The notes under the pieces were generated by a model. That model was given only the letters and a program-made list of their open reading frames with translations, was not told the origin of the DNA and searched no databases. Shown piece after piece: positions 17,932-24,637 of a DNA stretch of 41,489 bases (position 1 is the stretch's first letter; each line of letters opens with the position of its first letter). Source of the stretch: Pseudomonadota bacterium (GTDB lineage: Bacteria; Pseudomonadota; Gammaproteobacteria; Burkholderiales; Rhodocyclaceae); contig JAGTRS010000033.1 in the NCBI GenBank assembly GCA_018262195.1, forward strand, positions 1 through 41,489. Reading direction: 5' to 3'. The position numbers and the translations under genes were made by a program.

Positions 17932-18431
17932 CTAATGCGCTTCCCGTGCTTGTCATAGCTGGGGCTTCTGCTCATCAGCTTAAACGTGGCACTTCGCGCC
18001 TCCCGCTCCTCAACAGCGCATAGACCAACACGCTTTGCCTCCTGCTTGATGACCTGGAGGGTTGCAGCCTGCTCTGGCTTGCTCAGCGCCTCCTGACCGT
18101 TGATGTATCCCCCGTTCTGGCGAATCGAAGGAATGACCACGGCAGTTACCCACTTCTTGAACCGCTTGGCTGATTCCTTGCGGCTTCTGAAGATGAGGGA
18201 GTACAGACCGGATTCATTGATGATGGCAACCTGCTGGCGTCCGCCAAGGGTGTCCGTAGTACATACACCCTTTTCGTCGGGTTCCAATGTGCTTAGAGAT
18301 TGGCGGCTGTTCTTAATCTCCAAGGCCTTGCACACATCGGCAGCAACAAACCATGCTTGTCCATCTTTATCCAAAGCGGATAGGGCGATGGTGTCCCCTG
18401 TTGCTGCGTTGTCGAACTGGAAGAGCTGCAT
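17928..18431 (-). CDS. Bro-N domain protein (phage antirepressor type)
   Basis: A 167-residue protein with an N-terminal BRO/Bro-N domain over about residues 1-105: MQLFQFDNAATGDTIALSAL, then DGQAWFVAADVCKALEIKN, NESGLYSLIFRSRKESAKRF and KKWVTAVVIPSIRQNGGYI. Bro-N domains bind DNA and occur in phage antirepressors and other phage regulators. The C-terminal part is short and helical. The start overlaps the stop of the 532-aa gene (TAATG). It is the second of two Bro-N proteins in the element and sits downstream of structural-like genes, an unusual place for a classic antirepressor. Confidence 0.85.
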   Translation of the reverse strand: MQLFQFDNAATGDTIALSALDKDGQAWFVAADVCKALEIKNSRQSLSTLEPDEKGVCTTDTLGGRQQVAIINESGLYSLIFRSRKESAKRFKKWVTAVVIPSIRQNGGYINGQEALSKPEQAATLQVIKQEAKRVGLCAVEEREARSATFKLMSRSPSYDKHGKRIR

Positions 18432-20029
18432 TAGTTTCCTTGTGTCTTGAAGTGGGCTATGTATTTGCGGATTTCTGCCGGGGACAGCAGATGGGCCTGT
18501 GAGCGGACCTCAGCCAGGGTCTTGAAGGGAACCTTGTTGTCCGCTACGGATGCCTGCTGGGGCTCCGTGTAGTCCTTCTGACGGGCCTTGTAGCGTTTCA
18601 CCACATCCTCAGCCCACGGTTGGATTTCAGCCGGGGTCTTCCCCTTGAGGCCCATGAAGAACTCTCGCTGGGCTTGGGTCTGATTAACCCGGTCGAACTC
18701 GATGGTCTGCTGACCACTGAAGTTCATGGGGTCCCGAGGACGGGGCTGGAGCATGGAGCCTACGAAGTCCTTGGCATCCGCGTACTCACGGGTCTTGAAC
18801 ACAGCCTCATCGGCCTTACCCGCAGCAGCGGCAGCCTGTTGGTTCTCGTTCTGGACCCTACGGGCTTCCCCGAGGAGGTACTTACGTTGCCCGGAAGTGA
18901 TGGATGCAGTGGAGTTCTGAGCCAGAATCTCCTTGATGCCAGCCTTGCCTTCATAGACGCGGGCCAGAAGTGCCACCTCATTCTCAAGCTGCTTGGCGTC
19001 AGGCTTACCATCTACCTTCTCGTTCATCAGCTTTTCCCACTTGATGAGCCCTTCCGTGTCCCCCTTGAATAGGTCATTACCCTTCATCTCGCGGAACATC
19101 TGCTGGGCCTTCTTCGGGTCCTCTTCAAGGAAGACATCGTAGAGCGCCTTGTTGTAGCGTTGCTCACGGGACTTCTGAGCCATGACGGTTGCTGCGGTGA
19201 AGGAGTGGGCTTCTGCTTTGTCGATTTCATCCTTCCACTTGGGGTCGTAGTACATCCCTGGAGAGCCATCAGGCCGGTCAGCCTTCAACACATCGTAGGC
19301 ATCGTAATGGCCCTCATCGCCTACCTTCTTCACGGCGGAGAACAACAGCTCCCCGAAGCGTTGTTGAGACACCCCGAGGTTCTGCCCTACGTGTGCCTGG
19401 ATGGCCGATAGGTACTCTGTGGGGATCGGCTGGCCTTGGGAGGTGTAGGCACGGATACCGTTGTCCATGAGCTGCATGGCGTTGGACTCCACACGGACCT
19501 CCACAGCCTTCTTCTGATACCCAAGGTGGGCCTCTCGAATGGCCTGGAAGGCGGGAGTCATGCCTCGCTGGTAGGCTGCCTTGTAGTGTTCGTCTGGGAC
19601 GCCACCGACACGGCTCTGATAGTTCTCTTGCAGCCACCCTTCGAGGTCGCCTTTGTCCTTATCGAACTCGGTGTTGTACCGGGCAAGCAGGCTGGTGCCA
19701 TCTTCCTGAGCCCGGATGAGGCCATCAGTGGCGAAGTAGTTGGCCTTGTAGGAAGCCCCTGACTGCTGGGCCTCCTTCCCTTGCTGCCGGTCTAGAGCAC
19801 CGTTGTAAGCCTCTTCCTGCTTGGACTTGTCGGACCACTCCAGGAGCTTGGAATTCATCATCCCAAGGCCCTGAAGGAAGGCCTCTGCATCCGGGTTCTT
19901 CATCTGGGGGATGTAGTTGGGAACGTTATCAGAGGCGCTGGCGGATACCCTTGCCCGTACCTGCCGACCAGTTGCCTGTTGGTTTAGTACCGGCTGCGGT
20001 GTGTTACGTGTCTCAAATGCGCGGGGCAT
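18431..20029 (-). CDS. Probable podovirus-type internal virion/ejection protein-like protein
   Basis: A 532-aa, mostly helical, Gln/Lys/Glu-rich soluble protein with no signal peptide. The region about 85-200 (SYKANYFATDGLIRAQEDG, then HYKAAYQRGMTPAFQAIREA, LGYQKKAVEVRVESNAMQL) has the same pattern and spacing I know from T7-like gp15 internal virion proteins: an insertion region, a GF/G-M helix and paired repeats. The C-terminal core is shorter than the ~750 aa of gp15. The assignment is by general resemblance, not a motif. A GAAGG ribosome site precedes the ATG. Neighbours are unknown phage-type genes upstream and a Bro-N gene downstream. Confidence 0.45.
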   Translation of the reverse strand: MPRAFETRNTPQPVLNQQATGRQVRARVSASASDNVPNYIPQMKNPDAEAFLQGLGMMNSKLLEWSDKSKQEEAYNGALDRQQGKEAQQSGASYKANYFATDGLIRAQEDGTSLLARYNTEFDKDKGDLEGWLQENYQSRVGGVPDEHYKAAYQRGMTPAFQAIREAHLGYQKKAVEVRVESNAMQLMDNGIRAYTSQGQPIPTEYLSAIQAHVGQNLGVSQQRFGELLFSAVKKVGDEGHYDAYDVLKADRPDGSPGMYYDPKWKDEIDKAEAHSFTAATVMAQKSREQRYNKALYDVFLEEDPKKAQQMFREMKGNDLFKGDTEGLIKWEKLMNEKVDGKPDAKQLENEVALLARVYEGKAGIKEILAQNSTASITSGQRKYLLGEARRVQNENQQAAAAAGKADEAVFKTREYADAKDFVGSMLQPRPRDPMNFSGQQTIEFDRVNQTQAQREFFMGLKGKTPAEIQPWAEDVVKRYKARQKDYTEPQQASVADNKVPFKTLAEVRSQAHLLSPAEIRKYIAHFKTQGN

Positions 20030-20096
20030 TGCCGTTATCCTTCATTGGTTGATGTCTGCGCTTGCAGACGATTGGTGGTTGTCTGGGCTTCATGGC

Positions 20097-20333
20097 CTAA
20101 CCCACCCTTGTGAATGGTTGCGGTGGATTGAGTTCTTCCAGGACTCCAGAAGAATTACGGCGTAGGAGGCCCGCTGCTATGGCGTTCTTGATGGTCATTC
20201 CACAGGAGCCCACCTTGATTACCGTATGGTGGTCATTTGCAGCGCTGCTTGTGTTGAGGGGGCCTGTTCCAAGAGCCTTGGCTGTGGCTATCTTGGTGCC
20301 GCCTGCATTTACCGTTGCACCTATAAAGCTCAT
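20097..20333 (-). CDS. Small unknown protein coupled to the 317-aa gene
   Basis: A 78-residue protein, MSFIGATVNAGGTKIATAKA to PPQPFTRVG, rich in Gly, Ala, Thr and Asn. The ATG at 20333 is chosen because it overlaps the stop of the upstream 317-aa gene (ATGA); a longer frame from 20372 would start inside that gene without reason. I recognise no family. Its place between two virion-like genes suggests a small structural or assembly protein, but that is inference. Confidence 0.6.
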   Translation of the reverse strand: MSFIGATVNAGGTKIATAKALGTGPLNTSSAANDHHTVIKVGSCGMTIKNAIAAGLLRRNSSGVLEELNPPQPFTRVG

Positions 20334-21283
20334 ACCAGACGAGCCTTCACAGCAGCGCCTACAGTCATCCAATGACCCTTGAGCTTCACCATGACCTCAC
20401 CTCCCTTTTCTACAACAGGGATGCCTCCAGCCTTTAGGGCTGCCACGGTGGGGATGGTGTTATCAAAGTAGTCATTCACCAGCTCGGTGTATCCCTTGGT
20501 AGAGCGCTGGAACAACTGAGCATTGATGGCTTGTTGTAGCTCGTTACTGCGGTTGTCTCTCGCCCACTGGTAGAACTCTTCGGGGTCTGCGCCGTGGCGC
20601 TCAACGGTCATGTCTGCTTGTACCTGCCAGAGCGTGCCGCCTTCATCCAGCATCGCAGCAGCGGCCTTGGGTTCAATCCCCATAGCGGATGCTAGGCGTG
20701 GTGCAAGCTTCTCCGTGATACCGGCCATGTCCATGCCTTGGCTTAGGTGGGCATTTGCGGACGCCATGAGCGAGTCATAGACACCCTGTGGGACATCTTT
20801 GATGAGTTCCCCGTAGTCCTCCTCGTAACCACCCCCGAACAGCTCAGCATCACCCGTGGGGGCATCATTTGGCGCAGCTTTGGACTCCTCCTGGGTGCCA
20901 CCTTCAGGGGAGCCCTCAGCTTTTCCCAGTCGGGAAGTCTCCACATAACGGCCATCACCTGTACGCGTCAGGTAACCAAGACTCTCAGCAACTTTCACAG
21001 AGGTACGCCCGAAGCCTGGGATTTCGATGGTGCTGTTAGGGGTTATGTTGGTGGTGGAGAATCCGCCGTTGTTCTGAACGGTCCCCATCATGCCCTTGGT
21101 GCTGGGAGCTAGGTCACTTTCAGAGACTCGGTAGGTGCCAGATTCGGTAGCTTGCTGGCCTTGAACCAGGGAGACAGTCCCGCCAATGACGCGGTTATTG
21201 ACCCCACCCGGCTGGGGGGCGCTACGGATTCCGAGTTGGTCATCAACTGAATCGGGAATATTGGACCAAGTGGTTACAGACAT
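20330..21283 (-). CDS. Unknown phage-type protein, 317 aa
   Basis: A soluble protein with three parts: a Gly/Ser/Thr-rich N-terminal region (about 1-95), an acidic, low-complexity linker rich in Glu, Gly and Asp (about 110-155), and a helical C-terminal region with TPTGDAELFGGGYEEDYG, then MERHG-like and LVNDYFDNTIPTVAALKAGG. It ends LKGHWMTVGAAVKARLV. An AAGGAG ribosome site precedes the ATG. It overlaps the next gene by 4 nt and the previous one by 10 nt. I cannot name a family; context suggests a virion-associated or scaffold-like protein. Confidence 0.6.
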   Translation of the reverse strand: MSVTTWSNIPDSVDDQLGIRSAPQPGGVNNRVIGGTVSLVQGQQATESGTYRVSESDLAPSTKGMMGTVQNNGGFSTTNITPNSTIEIPGFGRTSVKVAESLGYLTRTGDGRYVETSRLGKAEGSPEGGTQEESKAAPNDAPTGDAELFGGGYEEDYGELIKDVPQGVYDSLMASANAHLSQGMDMAGITEKLAPRLASAMGIEPKAAAAMLDEGGTLWQVQADMTVERHGADPEEFYQWARDNRSNELQQAINAQLFQRSTKGYTELVNDYFDNTIPTVAALKAGGIPVVEKGGEVMVKLKGHWMTVGAAVKARLV

Positions 21284-21504
21284 TTGTTTGACTCCTTGAA
21301 GTTTTGGAATGGGCGATGGAATAGAAGAGGGCAGGTGTCGTCTTCGCAGTGCTTGATGGTCTGGGCATTACCCTTTGTGCACAGCAGGCAGTAGGCGGTG
21401 ATTGCTTTGCTTGCTCTGACTCGGGACTCATAGGCGGCAATGACTATGGGTCTGGATATGCCAGGGACCCTCTTGAGGGCTTCTTGCTGGCTCTCGGTTA
21501 GCAC
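21274..21504 (-). CDS. Small Cys-cluster phage protein
   Basis: A 76-residue protein starting at GTG 21504. The segment KAITAYCLLCTKGNAQTIKH with CEDDTCPLLFHRP gives a CxxC ... C ... C pattern that can bind zinc. Small phage proteins with a similar IRAYCLxCSGG ... CPLYPYR motif are widespread in prophages; their function is unknown. It overlaps the HTH gene upstream and the 317-aa gene downstream, so it is translated as part of the operon. Confidence 0.7.
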   Translation of the reverse strand: MLTESQQEALKRVPGISRPIVIAAYESRVRASKAITAYCLLCTKGNAQTIKHCEDDTCPLLFHRPFQNFKESNKCL

Positions 21505-21728
21505 GGCTGCGCTTCTGCTGGGGTATCTGTCGGGATACCCAGCTTGGTGCGCTTGGGGCCCTCAGCGCGTAGCCAAGACGTGATGTCGCTCATAAAGTAA
21601 CGAACGCGGCGATGACCCATACGGTAGTACTTGGGCCCGACCTCAGCACAGCGCCAGCCTTCCAGCGTCTTCTCAGACACCTTTAGATACTCGGCGGCTT
21701 CCTTCGGGGTAAGGAGGTTTGAACTCAT
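21498..21728 (-). CDS. Excisionase/AlpA-type helix-turn-helix protein
   Basis: A 76-residue protein with a MerR-like winged HTH at residues 4-55: LLTPKEAAEYLKVSEKTLEG, WRCAEVGPKYYRMGHRRVRY, then MSDITSWLRAEG. This HTH_17/excisionase fold is found in Xis and AlpA proteins, which steer integrase toward excision and sometimes regulate satellite genes. Start ATG 21728 has AAAGGA upstream; a longer frame from 21878 begins in the leader and is unlikely. It is the best candidate for the element's recombination directionality factor. Confidence 0.82.
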   Translation of the reverse strand: MSSNLLTPKEAAEYLKVSEKTLEGWRCAEVGPKYYRMGHRRVRYFMSDITSWLRAEGPKRTKLGIPTDTPAEAQPC

Positions 21729-21801
21729 GGGAGTTCCTTTCAGGGTGGTGGTTGATCCCTCCAGGAGGAACCTGGGAGGAGCATCAGCGAGGGTGCTATA
21801 T

Positions 21802-21822
21802 GCAATAGGTGGGTTTAACCCC
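21802..21822 (-). promoter_or_regulatory. Leader motif copy 2 (GGGTTTAACCC dyad)
   Basis: The sequence GCAATAGGTGGGTTTAACCC contains the 11-bp dyad GGGTTTAACCC at 21811-21821, 83 bp before the HTH gene start. Related copies lie at 22461-22479 and 17264-17283. A conserved CAACCACC-CTGAA-GGA leader follows before the start codon, shared with the 22422 gene. Confidence 0.5.
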
Positions 21823-21927
21823 CGCCAATCCCTTGGAAGCCCCGTGCTGTATGGCATTGAGGGAACCTGTAGCGCCAATGAAAAAGGCCCCCGGTTGGGA
21901 GCCTCTGGAGGTGTTCGGCGGTGGCGT

Positions 21928-22422
21928 TTAGGCTGGCTGTTGATATGCCGGGTATTGCTCTGACATGAAGTTATGCAGGTCGATGCCCAAATATTTTGCT
22001 AGGCCGTAGCCGGTTACTTCTGCGTAGTAGTGGGCTTCTTCGTCTTCGTCCGGGGAGCCGTAGTATCCCCAAATGCAGTTATCCGCCTCCATCGCCTTAC
22101 GCAACTCAAGGGAAGATTCGGTAGGTCCTGTGTGAATTGCCATCAATTCGCCATGACTAACTGCGTGACTCCGAACGGTTCGCATACATACCGTGTTGTC
22201 TGGCATTACTGCCGCTCTCATCATGTCGGCAATCCACGGTGAATCGACAGGGGCACGATAAGGCACGCGGCGAACCTGGGAGGACTCGAAGGCATCCAAG
22301 GCCATCTTGGCCTCAAGGAGCGGCTCAGATAGGCGCATCTTGCAATGCTGGAGAAGCAGTGATTCGGCCTCGGTCTTGAGTTCGTTGGTGATTACGGTTT
22401 TAGCGTTTGTAGATTGTTCCAT
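21928..22422 (-). CDS. Hypothetical protein of the element operon
   Basis: A 164-residue soluble acidic protein that I do not recognise. It contains ELKTEAESLLLQHCKMRLSE, a central RSHAVSHGELMAIHTG and an acidic SPDEDEEAHYYAEVTGYGLA toward the C terminus. Start ATG 22422 has GAAGGAG 8 nt upstream; a longer frame to 22503 lies in the leader. It has its own motif-bearing leader (22461-22479) and is separated by about 200 nt from the next operon gene (HTH). No membrane segment or known motif is visible. Confidence 0.65.
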   Translation of the reverse strand: MEQSTNAKTVITNELKTEAESLLLQHCKMRLSEPLLEAKMALDAFESSQVRRVPYRAPVDSPWIADMMRAAVMPDNTVCMRTVRSHAVSHGELMAIHTGPTESSLELRKAMEADNCIWGYYGSPDEDEEAHYYAEVTGYGLAKYLGIDLHNFMSEQYPAYQQPA

Positions 22423-22460
22423 GTGAAGCTCCTTCAGGTGGTTGGTTGTGAGTTGGAAGT

Positions 22461-22479
22461 GCAAGAGGTGGGTTTTACT
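22461..22479 (-). promoter_or_regulatory. Leader motif copy 3 (GGTGGGTTTTAC)
   Basis: GCAAGAGGTGGGTTTTAC, 39 bp before the 22422 gene start. It is followed on the minus strand by CAACCACCTGAAGGAG, nearly the same leader as that of the HTH gene. Confidence 0.45.
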
Positions 22480-22503
22480 GGCTGATTCCCTAATGGGGCG
22501 CAA

Positions 22504-22704
22504 TCAGGCCTTACCGATGTCCAGACTTAACGGACCAGCTAACAGATTGAATCCGCCCCCGACCTCGAACCAGGACGCACCTAGTAAAGGCGATCCCTCG
22601 CCACTACCTGTAAGGGAAACCTCCAGGAGCCCCGCTAGATGAACGTAGGCGGATGAACGAGAGATGGAAATGGAGAGGCCGGGAAGGGATAGCGAGAGGG
22701 ACAT
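22504..22704 (-). CDS. Hypothetical small Ser/Leu/Gly-rich protein
   Basis: A 66-residue frame, MSLSLSLPGLSISISRSSAY to PLSLDIGKA. The alternating Ser/Leu start looks beta-like. GGAG lies 7 nt before the ATG, and the frame sits in the operon orientation between the first Bro-N gene and the 22422 gene. No family is recognised; low-complexity content makes a chance frame possible. Confidence 0.4.
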   Translation of the reverse strand: MSLSLSLPGLSISISRSSAYVHLAGLLEVSLTGSGEGSPLLGASWFEVGGGFNLLAGPLSLDIGKA

Positions 22705-22752
22705 TCAGAGGCTCCAGGAGCGGTTAAGGAGCCAGCAATTTATTCCACTCTA

Positions 22753-22774
22753 GGGGGTCTTGCGCAAGCCCCTA
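22753..22774. promoter_or_regulatory. GC-rich imperfect dyad in promoter region
   Basis: An inverted repeat with AGGGGG and CCCCT outer arms around CTTGCGCAAG. On the minus strand TTGCGC followed 17 bp later by AATAAA gives a possible promoter for the small gene at 22704. Confidence 0.35.
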
Positions 22775-22809
22775 TGTGCTATAGTTTCCCTATCAAAACA
22801 AATAGATAG

Positions 22810-22830
22810 ATACACAATCGTATTGTGTAT
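22810..22830. promoter_or_regulatory. Perfect 21-bp operator-like palindrome
   Basis: Arms ATACACAAT and ATTGTGTAT are separated by CGT, with no mismatch. The site ends at the first Bro-N gene's stop codon and lies upstream of the rest of the operon. A degenerate copy overlaps the Bro-N promoter at 23319-23339. Confidence 0.6.
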
Positions 22831-23306
22831 TACGCGTTGAGTGGTGCCTGCTCCGCCAAGCCTCTGAACTGCATCACCATCTGGGCCATCGGGTCATCCA
22901 TATTGAGGACCATCTGGGTACGCGGCTGGGCTTCCTGCTGGTGACTGTAGGAGCCAGTCTTGCGGATGCTCGGGAGGACTTCCTTGGTCACCCAATCTTG
23001 GAATGCCTTGGCCTGTGGCTTATCACTTCGCATGATGAGTTTGTAGAGGCCACTTTCGGAGATGAGATATTGCTTCCGAACCGGACCTTGCCTCCCACCC
23101 GCCAGATAGGTGGGGAGCGAATATGTGAAGCGTTCATCCTTATCTAGTCTGTTCAGTTTATTGCCATAGCCTCCACGACTGTCCTGGACAATGCCGATGA
23201 GAGATAGGCAATCGTTGGCGACAAACCACGGGTCCCCCTCAAGGGTAACTACGCGGATGCTGGAGGTGTTGAAGTTGAAGGCGGTAACTTGGTTGGTGTT
23301 GTTCAT
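22830..23306 (-). CDS. Bro-N domain protein (phage regulator), first operon gene
   Basis: A 158-residue protein with a Bro-N domain over about residues 6-115: AFNFNTSSIRVVTLEGDPWF, VANDCLSLIGIVQDSRGGYG, YLISESGLYKLIMRSDKPQA and FQDWVTKEVLPSIRKTGSY. The tail is Gln/Met-rich (MDDPMAQMVMQFRGLAEQ). Start ATG 23306 has TAGGAG upstream. A matched promoter and an overlapping operator-like site lie just ahead, suggesting that this gene is repressed, perhaps by itself. It resembles the Bro-N protein at 17928 in domain layout but differs in sequence. Confidence 0.85.
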   Translation of the reverse strand: MNNTNQVTAFNFNTSSIRVVTLEGDPWFVANDCLSLIGIVQDSRGGYGNKLNRLDKDERFTYSLPTYLAGGRQGPVRKQYLISESGLYKLIMRSDKPQAKAFQDWVTKEVLPSIRKTGSYSHQQEAQPRTQMVLNMDDPMAQMVMQFRGLAEQAPLNA

Positions 23307-23318
23307 GGTGAATCTCCT

Positions 23319-23351
23319 AAACGTAATACGATTGTGGATACATCTGGACAA
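23319..23351 (-). promoter_or_regulatory. Promoter of the Bro-N operon with overlapping operator
   Basis: On the minus strand TTGTCC (23346-23351), a 17-bp spacer and TATTAC (23323-23328). A copy of the 21-bp site (23319-23339; right arm ATTGTGGAT matches 8 of 9, left arm 6 of 9) covers the -10 and part of the spacer, an arrangement typical of repression. Confidence 0.6.
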
Positions 23352-23357
23352 AGAAGA

Positions 23358-23389
23358 ACACCCGAAGGGGTTAGCTTCAGGTGTCTTTT
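23358..23389. terminator. Hairpin, probable bidirectional terminator
   Basis: ACACCCGAAG and CTTCAGGTGT pair at 9 of 10 positions around loop GGGTTAG. The plus side is followed by CTTTT, the minus side by TTCTTCTTT. It separates the lipoprotein gene region from the Bro-N promoter. Confidence 0.6.
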
Positions 23390-23413
23390 GGAGCATCTAT
23401 AGAATCTCCAAAA
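23386..23413. promoter_or_regulatory. 28-bp CTATAG-centred dyad
   Basis: Outer arms TTTTGGAG (23386-23393) and CTCCAAAA (23406-23413) are perfect inverted repeats around a central CTATAG (23397-23402), all sharing one centre. The inner part resembles 17186-17205 at the left end of the element. Confidence 0.55.
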
Positions 23414-23485
23414 CGATTGCCTAGAGAGCATCTTGGGAGTTTGGCGTGATATGCTCCCTCGCTTTTGTTTCAGGTGTCCGACTTT

Positions 23486-23944
23486 ATGAATTCGTTTGCT
23501 CGTCTGGTGGTGGCCGTATCCTCTGCGCTGGTTCTGGCTGGGTGTGCCACGGGGTCTGTAGTTGTCCAGAATGAGGCCAAGATAACGGCCCCTAAAGTGG
23601 TCGCCCTAGATGCACCGTTGGAGCCCTGGGTTCCCCAGATTGAGAAGCGCCTACGCCAGCAAGGCTTCCAGGTAAAACGTATTTCGAGGAACCAATCAGG
23701 GGCCTTGGCTGATCTGGGCTCTAGGTACGTCTTACGGATTGGTGGCGAGCATTACGCGGGCTGGGGCCATCGGTGCCTTGGTGGTGGCTACAAGTTCCAC
23801 GCGCTTACGGCTGAACTTATGGATTTGACGACCAACGAGGCCGTGGCTTCTGTTTCCGGTGAAGGCTACTCGGAAGACTGTCCGCCGTTGTCAGGCTCAA
23901 TCTTTGGTGACATTGCCAAGATGGTGGCTGACCGCTGGGAATAG
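23486..23944 (+). CDS. Small lipoprotein of unknown function
   Basis: A 152-residue protein with a type II signal peptide, FARLVVAVSSALVLAGC, lipid Cys at residue 20. The mature part holds PWVPQIEKRLRQQGFQVKRI, a beta-strand-rich region and GGEHYAGWGHRCLGGGYKFH. Start ATG 23486 is chosen over an upstream in-frame codon at 23465 because it gives a normal signal peptide. It is the first gene of the plus-strand part of the element. No known family; it may modify the cell surface of a host carrying the element, which is inference. Confidence 0.75.
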   Translation: MNSFARLVVAVSSALVLAGCATGSVVVQNEAKITAPKVVALDAPLEPWVPQIEKRLRQQGFQVKRISRNQSGALADLGSRYVLRIGGEHYAGWGHRCLGGGYKFHALTAELMDLTTNEAVASVSGEGYSEDCPPLSGSIFGDIAKMVADRWE

Positions 23945-23987
23945 AGCGCACTAGAATTCCATCATTTTTTACACAAAGGAGAGTGAG

Positions 23988-24161
23988 ATGAAGTGTAGTA
24001 ACTGCGGCAGAGACATTGGAATTGACGATGAGGACGATATGCCTCCCGTTTTCTTTTGCCCTAATTGCAATGCGCAACTCTCTATTGGCCGTATCACTAG
24101 TGGAACGAACAAAGGGTATGTTGGTGTAAAGACAGTCTGTACCGATGATGATGACGATTGA
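23988..24161 (+). CDS. Short zinc-ribbon protein
   Basis: A 57-residue protein starting MKCSNCGRDIGIDDEDDMPP and continuing FFCPNCNAQLSIGRI, ending in five Asp. Two CxxC pairs (residues 3/6 and about 29/32) form a zinc ribbon. AAAGGAGAG lies 8 nt before the ATG. It follows the lipoprotein gene by 43 nt. Its partner is unknown. The stop codon abuts the end of the KilA-N fragment on the other strand. Confidence 0.72.
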   Translation: MKCSNCGRDIGIDDEDDMPPVFFCPNCNAQLSIGRITSGTNKGYVGVKTVCTDDDDD

Positions 24162-24396
24162 CTCCCGGTGCGGAGCCTCCACGGATTGACTGAACGGGGT
24201 CAAACCGGGAATCTCCGGTTAGCTCGGCCACAAGCTCCTTGGTTCCATCAAGCCGAAGGAACTCATTAGGGGCGTGCTTCTTGTTACCTCCAGATGCCTT
24301 ATGGAGGTCATTCAGGCAGTAGCGGCCTTGGGCGTCCTGCTTGATGGTGAAGGTGCCCTTTTGTTTCCCCTTAAGCCGCCTATACTGTGCATCCAT
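24162..24396 (-). pseudogene. KilA-N domain gene fragment
   Basis: The minus strand encodes FTIKQDAQGRYCLNDLHKASG, then PNEFLRLDGTKELVAELTGD and VQSIRGGSAPG, the N-terminal half of a KilA-N phage DNA-binding domain. The usual continuation (a T-Y/F-V-x-K-x-L motif and C-terminal domain) is missing: after SAPG the frame enters the antisense of the zinc-ribbon gene and soon stops. The 5' side also abuts the start of the 24419 gene. It is read as a truncated remnant. Confidence 0.6.
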
Positions 24397-24418
24397 ACAG
24401 TAATTCTTGGAGGCGCTC

Positions 24419-24634
24419 ATGGGTGAAAAATACACAGTCAGCAAGTGGCGCTATTGGTGCATCATCCGTAACAAATGGCTGGTGACCCAGTACAAGACCA
24501 CAGCCGAATCCATCGCCAAGGAGCATCCCGAGGCTACCCCGGTGCGCGGAACTGAGGAGGTTAGGGAGACGGTAGATGACCTCTACGCGAACTCCACTAG
24601 CTCCTTCTTGAGGAACTGGGAGCCTCCAAAGTAG
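24419..24634 (+). CDS. Small conserved phage/island-type protein
   Basis: A 71-residue protein, MGEKYTVSKWRYWCIIRNKW, then TTAESIAKEHPEATPVRGTE. Short proteins with a Trp-rich beginning and a KEHPEA..V.GT ending occur in betaproteobacterial islands and phages to my memory; the function is unknown. TTGGAGG precedes the ATG by 7 nt. It converges on the SRAP gene with a 3-nt gap. Confidence 0.7.
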   Translation: MGEKYTVSKWRYWCIIRNKWLVTQYKTTAESIAKEHPEATPVRGTEEVRETVDDLYANSTSSFLRNWEPPK

Positions 24635-24637
24635 GGG

